Positions 48,099 through 57,054 of a stretch of 64,000 nucleotides of DNA are shown here, one piece after another. Every line of letters begins with the position of its first letter. The first letter of the stretch is position 1. The translations under genes were made by a program, and so were the position numbers. The notes beneath the pieces were generated by a model. That model did not search any database and had not been told where the DNA came from. It worked only from the letters and a program-made list of their open reading frames with translations. The stretch spans positions 124,001 to 188,000 of the forward strand of contig CAMIAK010000005.1 of the NCBI GenBank assembly GCA_946222885.1, read 5' to 3'. The stretch comes from an uncultured Nesterenkonia sp. (lineage in GTDB: Bacteria; Actinomycetota; Actinomycetes; Actinomycetales; Micrococcaceae).

Positions 48099-49025
48099 TC
48101 AGTGTGTGCTGCGGGATGCCGTCCCGGAGCGGGACCCCTCTCTGGAGCCGGCATAGAGCCTGGTCAGGACCTCGCGGAGGCGGGGCAGCGCCGGGGCGGG
48201 GTCGCCGCGGTGCCAGGCCAGGTGGACGCCTACCGGCGGTGCGTCCTCGATCACCCGGTACTGGACTCCGGCCCGCTGATGCTGGTGGGAGGTGGCCTCG
48301 GTGCTCACTCCTACGCCCCGGCCCGCAGTGATGGCGTCCAGCCAGCCGTCCACCGAGTCCACCTCGACCGCCTCATAGGGGCGTTGATGCTCGGGCCACA
48401 GCACTGGGGCGGTGGTCCCGGCCCGGCGGTCCACGATCAGCGGGCGCCCGGCGAAGTCTGCCATGCGGATCGCCGGCTTCTCGGTCCACGCATCATCTTC
48501 GGCGAAGGCGGTCACCCGGCGTTCGGTGCCGATGAGCATGGACTCGAAGCGCGGGGAGCTGGGTGCGGTGCGCAGGACGGCGGCGTCGACCAGACCCTCG
48601 CCCAGGCCGGCGAGGGCTCCTTGCCTGCGCATCAGCAGCAGGTCGACGTCGGGCTCCTCCCGGCGCCAGATCCGCTGGAGGGCGGCGGTGTGCCGTCCGG
48701 CCGCAGCCCAGGTGTAGCCCAGTCGCAGCGTGGGCTCCCCACGGGCTTCCTGTCCGATGCGCTCCGCCAGCTCGAGGAGGTCCTGGCCGTGGGTCGCCGC
48801 CCGCTGGCCGGCAGCGGTGAGCACCGCCTCGCGGCGCAGCCTGCGGACCAGCTGGACGCCCCAGGCCCTCTCCAGGGCCTGGAGGGTGCGGGAGACCTGG
48901 GCCTGGGAGACGCCCAGGGAAAGGGCGGCGTCGGTGAGGCTGCCCTGCTCGGAGATGGCGATCAGGCAGCGGATGTGCCGCAGGCTCCAGGGCTCACGCA
49001 GCCCCTGCCCCGTCTGCTCAGTCAT
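48099..49025 (-). CDS. LysR family transcriptional regulator
   Basis: A 308-residue regulator. The N-terminal winged helix-turn-helix (about 14-75) reads SLRHIRCLIAISEQGSLTDAA in type, followed by SQAQVSRTLQALERAWG, and the rest is a periplasmic-binding-like effector domain. The ligand is unknown. It is divergent from an EamA exporter, the classic arrangement for a LysR activator of an efflux gene. A dyad in the gap between them could be its site. The C-terminus ends in a Ser/Arg-rich tail. Confidence 0.92.
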   Translation of the reverse strand: MTEQTGQGLREPWSLRHIRCLIAISEQGSLTDAALSLGVSQAQVSRTLQALERAWGVQLVRRLRREAVLTAAGQRAATHGQDLLELAERIGQEARGEPTLRLGYTWAAAGRHTAALQRIWRREEPDVDLLLMRRQGALAGLGEGLVDAAVLRTAPSSPRFESMLIGTERRVTAFAEDDAWTEKPAIRMADFAGRPLIVDRRAGTTAPVLWPEHQRPYEAVEVDSVDGWLDAITAGRGVGVSTEATSHQHQRAGVQYRVIEDAPPVGVHLAWHRGDPAPALPRLREVLTRLYAGSREGSRSGTASRSTH

Positions 49026-49039
49026 ACTTCAAGCGTATA

Positions 49040-49061
49040 GAAGTGTCACAGCATACATTTC
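49040..49061. promoter_or_regulatory. Imperfect dyad between LysR and EamA genes
   Basis: GAAGTGT (49040-49046) and ACATTTC (49055-49061) form an inverted repeat with one mismatch and an 8-base spacer, 15 bases upstream of the LysR start. It is a candidate operator; a standard T-N11-A core is not exact. Confidence 0.4.
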
Positions 49062-49085
49062 ACGCATGACGGGGGGCTCGGCAGA

Positions 49086-50024
49086 ATGTCCGGTATGAGC
49101 CCCGATCCCGCGCAGACCAGGTCCCTGCGGGGCTTCGCCATGATCTCCGTGAGTGCCCTGAGCACCCAGTCCGGAGCCGCCGTCGGGTCGCTGGCCTTCA
49201 GCACGCTGACTCCCGTGGGTGTGGTCGCGGCGCGCCAGCTCGTGGCTGCCCTGGTGCTGCTGCCGATGACCCGGCCCAAGGTGTGGCGGTTCACCCGGTC
49301 CCAATGGGTGCCGGTGGCCCTGCTGGCCTTCTTCTTCGCCGGGATGAACACAGCCCTCTACGCGGCAGTGGACCGCGTGGGGCTGGGGATGGCGGTGACC
49401 ATCGAGTTCCTCGGCCCGCTGGCCGTCGCGCTGCTCTCCGGACGCCGCTGGCGGGACGCCGGATGCGCAGCGCTGGCCCTGGCCGGCGTCGTGCTGCTGA
49501 CTCGTCCGGGTCCCTCCTCCGACCTGCTGGGGCTGGCCTTCGCCGTCATCGCAGCCGCGTGCTGGGCCGGATACATCCTGACCAACCGGGTGCTGGGCAG
49601 CCGGCTGCCCGGGGTTCAGGGAACAGCGGTGGCCACCTCGCTCTCGGCCTGTGTGATGGTGCCCATCGCCGCGGTCATCGTCTGGCAGGCCCAGCCTCCC
49701 GCGGAGGCCTTCCTCTTCGCGGCGGTGGCCGGGGTGCTCGCCACGGCGGTGCCCTACTCGCTGGACCTCATCGTGCTGCGCCGCATCAGTCCGGTCGTCT
49801 TCGGACTGGGGATGTCGCTGCACCCCTTCTTCGCCGCGCTCATCGGGCTCGTCGCGCTCTCGGAGGATCTGCCCGCGGTGGCCTGGGCAGGCATCGGACT
49901 GGTGGTGCTCAGCAACATCTTCACCATCCTGGGCAGCCAGGGCAGCCAGGGCAGCAGGTTCAGGAGCCCGGCAGCCTCCGGGAGGAGGTTCCCCGCCAGG
50001 CGCGATAGGCCCAGACCGTCATGA
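49086..50024 (+). CDS. EamA family exporter (DMT superfamily)
   Basis: A 312-residue membrane protein with about ten helices in two EamA repeats, most like the RhtA threonine/homoserine exporters (SVSALSTQSGAAVGSLAF, AAVDRVGLGMAVTIEFLGPL). The ATG at 49086 or the one at 49095 could be the start. The last 30 residues (GSQGSQGSRF onward, Arg-rich) overlap the convergent VTT-family gene by 65 bases, an unusual overlap. It is divergent from the LysR regulator, which probably controls it. Substrate is unknown. Confidence 0.88.
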   Translation: MSGMSPDPAQTRSLRGFAMISVSALSTQSGAAVGSLAFSTLTPVGVVAARQLVAALVLLPMTRPKVWRFTRSQWVPVALLAFFFAGMNTALYAAVDRVGLGMAVTIEFLGPLAVALLSGRRWRDAGCAALALAGVVLLTRPGPSSDLLGLAFAVIAAACWAGYILTNRVLGSRLPGVQGTAVATSLSACVMVPIAAVIVWQAQPPAEAFLFAAVAGVLATAVPYSLDLIVLRRISPVVFGLGMSLHPFFAALIGLVALSEDLPAVAWAGIGLVVLSNIFTILGSQGSQGSRFRSPAASGRRFPARRDRPRPS

Positions 50025-50667
50025 CCAGGACCACGGCCCAGGCGCAGAGCACCACTGCTCCGGGGATCACCGAGGGCTCGGCGATGAAGGCCCCCACCGC
50101 CACCAGGGAGACCTGGCCGGGGACGGTGGAGACCAGGCTGGCCACCAGGAAGTCGCGCTGGCCGATGCCGAAGGCCCCGCTGCCGTAGTTCACCGGCCAA
50201 TAGGGGAAGCCCGGCATCAGCCGGAGGGTGCAGACCGCCTGGAAGCCGGCGCCCTCCAGGTGCTCCTCGACCTTGCGCCCGTGCTCGCCGAGCAGCTTCA
50301 GCACCGTCCGGCGTCCCAGGCCGCGGGCCAGCCAATAGGCGCCCCAGCAGCCGGCCAGCACTCCGATCACGGAGAGGACGCTGCCGATCACCGTGCCGAA
50401 GAGCAGTCCTCCGGTGACCGCCATGATGGTCACCGGGATCGGCGTCATCGCGACGGCGGCGTAGAGGGCGATGAACGCGGCGACGCCGACCCAGCCCAGG
50501 CCTTCGATCTGGGACTGGAGCTCTGCTACGGAGGGCAGCCGCACGTTGAAGGCCAGCCACAGCATGACCAGCAGCACGATCACCAGCAGGGTGTTGCGCA
50601 GCAGACCGCCCCAGGGCAGGCTGCCGCGGCGTTCGTCCTCGGGGCGCTCGGCAGGTTCGCGGTTCAC
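49960..50667 (-). CDS. TVP38/TMEM64 (VTT) family membrane protein
   Basis: A 235-residue membrane protein of the DedA-related VTT family, whose members move lipids across membranes. Five or six helices are visible; the domain core runs from AMTPIPVTIMAVTGGLLFGT to the conserved RLMPGFPYWPVNYGSGAF. The first GTG (50676) overlaps a TAGGGT -10 box; the second, at 50667, is seven bases after it and is taken as the leaderless start. Its 3' end overlaps the EamA gene by 65 bases on the opposite strand. Confidence 0.88.
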   Translation of the reverse strand: MNREPAERPEDERRGSLPWGGLLRNTLLVIVLLVMLWLAFNVRLPSVAELQSQIEGLGWVGVAAFIALYAAVAMTPIPVTIMAVTGGLLFGTVIGSVLSVIGVLAGCWGAYWLARGLGRRTVLKLLGEHGRKVEEHLEGAGFQAVCTLRLMPGFPYWPVNYGSGAFGIGQRDFLVASLVSTVPGQVSLVAVGAFIAEPSVIPGAVVLCAWAVVLVMTVWAYRAWRGTSSRRLPGS

Positions 50668-50674
50668 CCGTCCC

Positions 50675-50680
50675 ACCCTA
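50675..50680 (-). promoter_or_regulatory. -10 box, leaderless VTT-family gene
   Basis: TAGGGT on the minus strand, seven bases before the GTG at 50667. Confidence 0.5.
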
Positions 50681-50685
50681 GAGGC

Positions 50686-51585
50686 TCAGACGTCGAGCTC
50701 AGCGGCGATCGCCCGTGCCAGGGTGTCGGCGGCATCTGGGGCCCGGTGCAGGTTCAGCGCCGGCTCGAAGAGCTCAGCCTCCAGCAGCACGGTGCCGTGC
50801 CGGGCGGAGGTCACGATGTCGATGCGCCCGTAGAGCGGCATCGCAGTGCCGGCTGAGGCTGCACAGGCCTCCAACACCTGCTGTCCGAACCGGATCTCCT
50901 GCTCCGCGGCCTCAGCCGGCTGCGGGTTCTCCAGATACTGCCCGCCGAGGAAGCCGCCGCCGCGTTCCAGCAGCGCACCCTTGGAGATCGTGTGGGTGTG
51001 TTCGCCGCCGATGAAGTAGAGCGCCTTCTCCCGGCCCGCGGAGAGCTCGGGGATCTCCGGCTGGACCATCGCAGTGCGGCCCAGTCCCAGGATCCGCCGC
51101 CCCAGGCTGAGCGCCTGCGGCGAGTCCGCACGCAGCAGCTCGGTGTTCAGCGCCCCGGCCGAGACGCTGGGCTTGAGCACCACCCAGTCACTCCCGTGGG
51201 ATTCCAGGGTGCTGACCAGGTCCTCCTTGGTGCGGACCCATGAGGTGGGCACGACGGCGACGCCGCGCGCCTCGAGCTCGGCCAGGTAGAGCTTGTCCAG
51301 GTTCCAGGTCACCAACTCGGGCGGGTTGAGCACCCGGCTGCGCCGGCGGGCGGCGTCGAGCCACTGCCGGAACTCCTGCTCCCGCTCCGAATAGTCCCAG
51401 GGGGTGCGCAGCACCAGGAGCCCGAACTCCCGGGCGTCGTCCTCGCCGGGCCAGCGGTGCCAGACCACCGGCTCGGCCGGAACGTCCAACCTGTTCAGCG
51501 CCTCGATCAGCGGACCGGTGTCATGGTCGCCGTCGCCTGGGCGGTAGGTGTCGGTGACCACGATGCCGACACGTGCGTGATCCAC
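50686..51585 (-). CDS. ATP-grasp domain protein
   Basis: A 299-residue ATP-grasp ligase with glutathione-synthetase-like layout. It begins with a sugar-fold N-domain (HARVGIVVTDTYRPGD, LVLRTPWDYSE). The ATP part has DWVVLKPSVSAGA (Lys ligand) and the metal-binding LYGRIDIVTS and LLEAELFEPALNL (Glu/Asn ligands). Best matches from memory are proteins like the DcsG cyclo-ligase of D-cycloserine synthesis, but the substrate here cannot be fixed. The start is a GTG (DHARVG follows) with AAAGGACC upstream. It lies between the CoA-transferase gene and the VTT gene on the same strand. Confidence 0.82.
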   Translation of the reverse strand: MDHARVGIVVTDTYRPGDGDHDTGPLIEALNRLDVPAEPVVWHRWPGEDDAREFGLLVLRTPWDYSEREQEFRQWLDAARRRSRVLNPPELVTWNLDKLYLAELEARGVAVVPTSWVRTKEDLVSTLESHGSDWVVLKPSVSAGALNTELLRADSPQALSLGRRILGLGRTAMVQPEIPELSAGREKALYFIGGEHTHTISKGALLERGGGFLGGQYLENPQPAEAAEQEIRFGQQVLEACAASAGTAMPLYGRIDIVTSARHGTVLLEAELFEPALNLHRAPDAADTLARAIAAELDV

Positions 51586-51630
51586 TGAGGTCCTTTCGAC
51601 GGTGGTGTGGTGTCAGGGGATCGGCGCCTG

Positions 51631-53136
51631 TCACATCTGGCCGTTCTCCTGGAAGCTCTCATGCCAGGACAGGGCCTCCCGCAGCAGGTGTGGGGTGTGC
51701 TGCCCGTTGGGGTTCGCAGCCCGTGCGCGGTCGAAGTAGTCCTGCAGGCGGTCCCGGTAGTCCGGGTGGGCGCAGCTGTGGATGATCTTCTTCGCCCGGG
51801 CAGTGGGGGAGAGGCCGCGCAGATCCGCCAGGCCCTGCTCGGTGACCAGGATCTGGGTGTCATGCTCGGTGTGGTCGATATGGCTGGCGAAGGGCACGAT
51901 GGAGGAGATCGCGCCGTCCTTGGCGATCGAGGGCGAGACGAAGAAGTTCAGGTAGGCGTTGCGGGCGAAGTCTCCGGAGCCGCCGATCCCGTTGATGATC
52001 GAACTGCCCATCACGTGGGTGGAGTTCACATTGCCGTAGATGTCGGCCTCCACCATCCCGTTGATCGCGATGAGTCCCAGCCGGCGGATGACCTCCGGGT
52101 GGTTGGAGATCTCCTGGGTGCGCAGCAGGATGCGCCCCTTGTAGCTCTCGATGTTCTCGTTGAAGTCGGCGGCCCGCTCGGCGGACAGCGAGAAGCTGGT
52201 GGCCGAGACGGCGGTGAGCTTCCCGGTGTCGATCAGGTCCAGCATGCCGTCCTGGATGACCTCGGTGTAGGCGGTGAGGCCCTCGAACTCGCTGTGGGCC
52301 AGATTGGCCATCACCGCATTGGCCACATTGCCCACCCCGGACTGCAGCGGGAGCAGGTTCTCGGGCAGGCGGTCGTGGCTGATCTCGTGGCGCAGGAAGT
52401 CCACCACATGGTCGGCCATCGCCTTGGAACTCTCATCGGCGTCCTTGAACGGCAGGTTCCGGTCCGGGGCGTCGGTCTCGACCACGGCGATGACCTTCTC
52501 CGCGTCCACGCGCAGATAGGGGTCGCCGATCCGCTGCATGGGATCCAGCAGCTGCAGCGGACGCCGCTCGGGAGGCAGCCGGGTGCCGTAGTAGACGTCA
52601 TGGAAGCCTTCATAGGCCCGCGGGTGCCACTGGTTGACCTCGATGATCACCTTGTCCGCGATGTCCAGCCAGGTCTTGGAGTTGCCCACCGAGCTGCTGG
52701 GCACCAGCAGGCCGTTGGGCAGGATGGCGGAGACCTCGACGACGGCGACGTCCAGGTTCCCGTAGAAGCCGAACCAGGCCTGCTGGGCGGAGTGGCTCAG
52801 ATGGGTGTCGATGTACTCGGTGGAGCCCGAGTTGATCGACTTCCGCAGTGAGGGGTCCGACTGGAAGGGGAGCCGCTTGCGCAGCGCGCCCGCCTCGGCC
52901 AGCACGCCGTCGAGCTCCGGGGCGGTCGAGGCGCCGGTCCACAGCTCGACGCCGAACTTCTCGCCCCGCTGGTGGGCCTCCTTCGCCCGTTCGGCCAGCG
53001 CCCCGGGGACCGCCTTGGGGTAGCCGGCTCCGGTGAAGCCGCTCATGCCGACGCGGTCGCCGTCGCCGATGTGGGTGGCGGCCTCCTCCGCGGAGGCGAT
53101 CTTGCTGCGCAGGACGGGACAGGTGATTCTCGACAT
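51631..53136 (-). CDS. Acetyl-CoA hydrolase/transferase family (succinyl-CoA:acetate CoA-transferase type)
   Basis: A 501-residue class I CoA transferase that moves CoA between acyl groups, probably acetate and succinate. The first half has VGMSGFTGAGYPKAVP and the second half the loop NGIGGSGDFARNAYL near the C-terminal domain, with EQGLADLRG further on. Length fits the succinyl-CoA:acetate branch (about 500). The ATG MSRITCP has AGGAG 11 bases upstream; the 15-residue extension of the open frame before it has no support. It may feed acetate into the TCA cycle. Confidence 0.88.
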   Translation of the reverse strand: MSRITCPVLRSKIASAEEAATHIGDGDRVGMSGFTGAGYPKAVPGALAERAKEAHQRGEKFGVELWTGASTAPELDGVLAEAGALRKRLPFQSDPSLRKSINSGSTEYIDTHLSHSAQQAWFGFYGNLDVAVVEVSAILPNGLLVPSSSVGNSKTWLDIADKVIIEVNQWHPRAYEGFHDVYYGTRLPPERRPLQLLDPMQRIGDPYLRVDAEKVIAVVETDAPDRNLPFKDADESSKAMADHVVDFLRHEISHDRLPENLLPLQSGVGNVANAVMANLAHSEFEGLTAYTEVIQDGMLDLIDTGKLTAVSATSFSLSAERAADFNENIESYKGRILLRTQEISNHPEVIRRLGLIAINGMVEADIYGNVNSTHVMGSSIINGIGGSGDFARNAYLNFFVSPSIAKDGAISSIVPFASHIDHTEHDTQILVTEQGLADLRGLSPTARAKKIIHSCAHPDYRDRLQDYFDRARAANPNGQHTPHLLREALSWHESFQENGQM

Positions 53137-53238
53137 CGAGGCTAGGACTCCTCTGTGGGGGATGTGTGGCACAGACTGCATATCAGCGTATGTGATGGCG
53201 GCTTCGCCCAGGCGAAGATGAAGCAGAGGTGTCCCCGG

Positions 53239-56200
53239 TCAGCCGGAGGCCTGTGTCCTCCTCCATTCCTCCCACATCTGCCGCAGGTCCCAGGCCTGTT
53301 CGGCCTGGACCGTCATCCCGCGCTCTCCGGTCCGGCGGGTCCGGCCGCGGATGATCATGAGCTTGGTGCCGAACAGCAGGGGGCCTGCCTGCTGCTGGGC
53401 GTCCTCGAAGAAGGTCGTGTCCACACAGCCGGTGCCGTCGTCGAGGCTGATGAACACGGTCCGGTCCCCGGAGCGCATGGGCGGGGTCTGGGTGGCGACC
53501 CGGGCCCCGGCCACCAGCACCTCCGAACTGTTCCGCAGCCCCAGGAGCTCGGAGGCTCCGGTCACCCCGATCTCGTCGAGCATCGGGCGGTAGGGGTCGA
53601 GCAGATGGCCCTCGATCTCGGAGGAGAGGATCTCCAGCTCGGCTTCGATGCGCTCCTGGGGCGAGGGATCCGGCTCCTCCGCGCTGATGAGCAGCTGCTC
53701 GTCGAAGAGGGCGTTCTGGCCCTCCGCAGGGGTCTCCTGCCTCCGGCGGGGCCGGGCGGTGAGCTGGCGGACGTAGGCGATCAGCCCGCCCCGGCTGGCC
53801 CGCTGCTCATGGCCTGCGGCCAGGCTATCCAGCGCCCCGATCGAGGCCAGGCGCAGCAGCAGGGGCCGGGAGGGCTCAGCCCGTCGCCGCAGATCGGTGA
53901 TGGAGGAATAGGGCTGGCCGGCCAGGATGCGTGTCAGCTCGGCCTCGGTGATGCCTCGGACGTCGCGCAGGGCCAGCCGGATCCCCTTGACCTCCGGGGA
54001 GAGGCGCTCCACCAGATACTCCCGCCCGGAGGCGTTGACGTCCACCTCCAGCAGCGGGATCCCGATGCGGCGGGCCTCCGCCATCAGCAGCCGGCGCGGG
54101 TACATGCCGGGGTCGTGCTCGAAGAGGGCGCAGAGGAACTCCACCGGATAGTGAGTCTTCAGCCAGGCGGACTGGTAGGTGGGCAGGGCGAAGGCCGCTC
54201 CGTGGGCCTTGCAGAATCCGAAGCTGCCGAACCCCTTCAGCGTCTCCCAGATGCGCTCAGCCTCTGCAGGGGTGAAACGTCCGGCGACCGCAGTCTTCCT
54301 CCGGAACTCCTCCTCCACATCCTCCGGGGTGCGTTTGAGCCGGCGCCGGACCTCATCGGCCTCGGCCAGGCTGATCCCCATGCAGTCGGCCAGGATCCGC
54401 AGCACCTGCTCGTGGTAGACGACCACTCCGTAGGAGTCCCTGAGGAAGGGCTCGAACCGCGGATGGAGGAAGTCCACCCGCTGGAAGCCGTGCTTGCGCT
54501 CGGTGAAGGGCCCCACCATGTTCGCCTTCATGGGGCCGGGGCGGAAGAGCGAGATGTCTGCGATCAGGTCGCTGTACTCGGTGGGCTGGAGCTTCCCGAC
54601 CAGCTCCCGCTGGCCCGGGGACTCGATCTGGAACATGCCCAGGGTATGGGTGGTGCGGATGGCCTCATAAGTGGCCTCGTCATCGGTGGGCAGGGCGTCC
54701 AGGTCGATCCTGCCGTCCGCACCCACATAGGGGACGTCCGCGGGCAGGCCTCCCTCCTGGGCCGCCTGCGGGCCGTTGACCCGGGCGATCTCCCCGACGG
54801 CGTAGGCCATCGCGGACTGCATCCGCACCCCCAGCACGTCCAGCTTCAGCAGTCCGAGGTCGTCCATGTCGTCCTTGTCGAACTGGGACATCGGAAGCCC
54901 CATGCCCGAGGGCTGGGTGGGGGTCAGCGAGAGCAGGTCGGAGTCGCCCAGGATGACGCCGCAGGAGTGCATGGAGATATGCCGGGGGAGCCGGTCCAGC
55001 CGCTCGGTGAGGTCCACCAGCAGATCCATCTGAGGCTCGGCGTCCACCAGCTCGGCGATCTCCCGCAGCTCCGGCTTGGAGTGCAGGACCTCGCGGAACT
55101 CGGAGGCGCTGAACCGCCAGAGGCTCTCCGCGATCTGGTCGATGCGCTCCTCGCTCATCCCCAGGGCCAGGCCGGCGTCGCGGGCTGCGCCGCGGACCCG
55201 GTAGCGGTTCTGCATGGACAGCAGCGTCACCCGGTGATGCCCGTAGCGTTCGAAGATCGCCTGGTAGATCTCATGGCGGCGGGCGGACTCGATGTCCACG
55301 TCGATGTCCGGCAGGGTGGTGCGCACATCCCCGAGGAACCGCTCGAACAGCAGGTCGTGCTCCAGCGGGTCCACTGCGGAGATGCCCAGCAGATGGTTCA
55401 CCAGGCTTCCGGCTCCCGAGCCCCGGGCCTGGACCCTGACGCCCCGCTCCCGGATCACCCCGACGACGTCGGCCACGGTGAGGAAATAGGTGTTGAAGCC
55501 GAAGCCATCGATGGTCCGCAGCTCCTGCTGCAGCCGGTCCCGGATCGTGCTGAGCCGGTCCCCGGAGGCCCGAGGGTACCGCTGAGAGATGCCGGCCTCG
55601 CACTGCTGCCGCAGCACCGCCGCCGGATCCCCGGAGATTCCCAGCACGTCCAGCTCCGGCACCTTGGGCTGCTTCCAGCGGAGGTCCTCCTCCGGGTCCA
55701 GCCAGCAGCATTCGGCCAGCCGTTCGGTCTCCTCCAGCAGCGCGACGGCGGCCTCCCGGCGCAGCCCGGCCTGCTCGGCGGTCTCGAAGGCCAGCCGGTG
55801 CATCTGATCGGCAGGCTTCAGCCAGGCCTGGGCGTTGGGCTGGCCCTGGAAGCTGCCCAGCGGCAACAGGTGGGCGGCCGAATCGAGGACGTCGGCGGTG
55901 AGGGCGTCGTCCCGGGAGAGGTAGCGCACCGCATTGGTGAGCACCGCCGGGGTGCCGCTCTGCTCGGCCAGAGCGAGCATCCCGGCGGCATGCTGCAGGC
56001 TGAAGGGGCTTCCGGGACGGGTGTGATGGACCACGATCTCCAGCACCACGCCGCCGGGCAGCCGCTCCCTCCAGTCCTGGAGCAGCGTCGCCGCCCGGGA
56101 TCCGTCTCCCTCGAAGACGGCCTGGCCGACGTCGGACCCGGGGCCGAGCATGATCGTGGCCGTGGGGCCCTCCTCGCCCTGCAGGAAGCCGGCGGGCCTG

Positions 56201-56574
56201 CGCCGGTCGATCCATGCCGGGCGGTGGACGCTGCCGTGGGCCTTCCTGCGGGCCCCGCGCTTGGGGGCGTGGGCCGATGAGATCAGCCGGGTGAGCCCGG
56301 CCCAGCCGGCGCCCTGGTTGCGGCCATGGGCGAGCACGGTGATCTCGGACTGTTCCGGACCGTCACGGACCTCGAGCCCGGCCCCGACCACCGGGCGGAT
56401 CCCGACTGCCAGGCAGGCACGGATATGGCGGACCGCCCCGTAGAGGCCGTCCCGGTCGGTGATGGCGGCGATCCCCTGCCCGCCGGCTTGGGCGGCGACG
56501 AGGTCCTCCGGCCGGTTGGTGCCGTGATGGGCGGAGAAGGCGCTGGTGACATGGAGGTGGGTGAATCCGGCCAT
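53239..56574 (-). CDS. dnaE2: Error-prone DNA polymerase III alpha subunit
   Basis: An 1111-residue C-family polymerase for damage tolerance. The N-terminal PHP domain starts FTHLHVTSAFSAHHG; the palm Asp pair is in PDIDVDIESARR (about residue 410), and thumb, finger and OB domains follow with KAHGAAFALPTYQSAWLK. The motif PDIDVDIES and the length point to DnaE2 and not replicative DnaE1. The start is MAGFTHLH. A DUF6504 gene lies seven bases upstream and a LexA box in front of both. imuA' and imuB, its usual partners, are not beside it in this window. Confidence 0.92.
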   Translation of the reverse strand: MAGFTHLHVTSAFSAHHGTNRPEDLVAAQAGGQGIAAITDRDGLYGAVRHIRACLAVGIRPVVGAGLEVRDGPEQSEITVLAHGRNQGAGWAGLTRLISSAHAPKRGARRKAHGSVHRPAWIDRRRPAGFLQGEEGPTATIMLGPGSDVGQAVFEGDGSRAATLLQDWRERLPGGVVLEIVVHHTRPGSPFSLQHAAGMLALAEQSGTPAVLTNAVRYLSRDDALTADVLDSAAHLLPLGSFQGQPNAQAWLKPADQMHRLAFETAEQAGLRREAAVALLEETERLAECCWLDPEEDLRWKQPKVPELDVLGISGDPAAVLRQQCEAGISQRYPRASGDRLSTIRDRLQQELRTIDGFGFNTYFLTVADVVGVIRERGVRVQARGSGAGSLVNHLLGISAVDPLEHDLLFERFLGDVRTTLPDIDVDIESARRHEIYQAIFERYGHHRVTLLSMQNRYRVRGAARDAGLALGMSEERIDQIAESLWRFSASEFREVLHSKPELREIAELVDAEPQMDLLVDLTERLDRLPRHISMHSCGVILGDSDLLSLTPTQPSGMGLPMSQFDKDDMDDLGLLKLDVLGVRMQSAMAYAVGEIARVNGPQAAQEGGLPADVPYVGADGRIDLDALPTDDEATYEAIRTTHTLGMFQIESPGQRELVGKLQPTEYSDLIADISLFRPGPMKANMVGPFTERKHGFQRVDFLHPRFEPFLRDSYGVVVYHEQVLRILADCMGISLAEADEVRRRLKRTPEDVEEEFRRKTAVAGRFTPAEAERIWETLKGFGSFGFCKAHGAAFALPTYQSAWLKTHYPVEFLCALFEHDPGMYPRRLLMAEARRIGIPLLEVDVNASGREYLVERLSPEVKGIRLALRDVRGITEAELTRILAGQPYSSITDLRRRAEPSRPLLLRLASIGALDSLAAGHEQRASRGGLIAYVRQLTARPRRRQETPAEGQNALFDEQLLISAEEPDPSPQERIEAELEILSSEIEGHLLDPYRPMLDEIGVTGASELLGLRNSSEVLVAGARVATQTPPMRSGDRTVFISLDDGTGCVDTTFFEDAQQQAGPLLFGTKLMIIRGRTRRTGERGMTVQAEQAWDLRQMWEEWRRTQASG

Positions 56575-56581
56575 GGGCGCC

Positions 56582-56881
56582 TCAGTCGTGGATCCCGGTG
56601 ACCGGCCAGTCCATGCCGGGGGAGACGGCCAGGTCGAAGATGAGGATCTGGCCGTCCTCCGCGGTGGCCCGGACCTGCCACATCGGCTGCTCCAGCAGGT
56701 CCGCCGCACCGCCTGCCGGAGCCCGGCCGGCGGTGGTCCACCAGGGGAGGCGGTCGAACCACCGGATGGGGCGGCCGGAGACGATGAAGCGCCGCCCGGA
56801 CCAGATCAGGCGCAGCGGAATGCCCTCCTCATCGGTCCAGACGACGGCCCTCTCCTGGGGCACCGCTGCATCTGCGCTCAT
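56582..56881 (-). CDS. DUF6504 family protein
   Basis: A 99-residue protein of unknown function with a beta-rich pattern (WTDEEGIPLRLIWSGRRF, IRWFDRLPWW). Members of DUF6504 are encoded next to dnaE2 or imuB in actinobacteria, sometimes joined to ImuB, and so are taken as part of the mutasome set. The start is the ATG MSADAAVPQ. It is the first gene of a two-gene SOS operon with dnaE2, and the LexA box is 50 bases upstream of its start. Confidence 0.78.
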   Translation of the reverse strand: MSADAAVPQERAVVWTDEEGIPLRLIWSGRRFIVSGRPIRWFDRLPWWTTAGRAPAGGAADLLEQPMWQVRATAEDGQILIFDLAVSPGMDWPVTGIHD

Positions 56882-56930
56882 TGCTCGCCCTCCGCTCTGC
56901 GCACACCGGGGCCCGGAGGCCACCGTCCAC

Positions 56931-56946
56931 TCGAATACATGTTCGA
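56931..56946. promoter_or_regulatory. LexA (SOS) box upstream of DUF6504-dnaE2
   Basis: TCGAATACATGTTCGA matches the actinobacterial SOS consensus TCGAAC-N4-GTTCGA at 11 of 12 fixed positions. It is placed 50 bases upstream of the DUF6504 start, fitting LexA repression of the operon. Confidence 0.85.
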
Positions 56947-57054
56947 ATATCGAGTGTACGGCCAGCCTCTGACGCGGCCAAGTGACAGCGGCGGCGCTCA
57001 GCGATGCACTGGATCAGCGGTGCATCGGATCAGCCCAGCGCAGCCTGACCCAGC

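Noticed and set aside
49930..49957. GGCAGCCA short repeats at the end of the EamA gene
   Set aside because: Only a low-complexity GSQGSQGS coding run; too short to be a regulatory repeat.
53155..56280. 1041-codon open frame on the plus strand
   Set aside because: Antisense to dnaE2; no recognisable motif and typical shadow composition.
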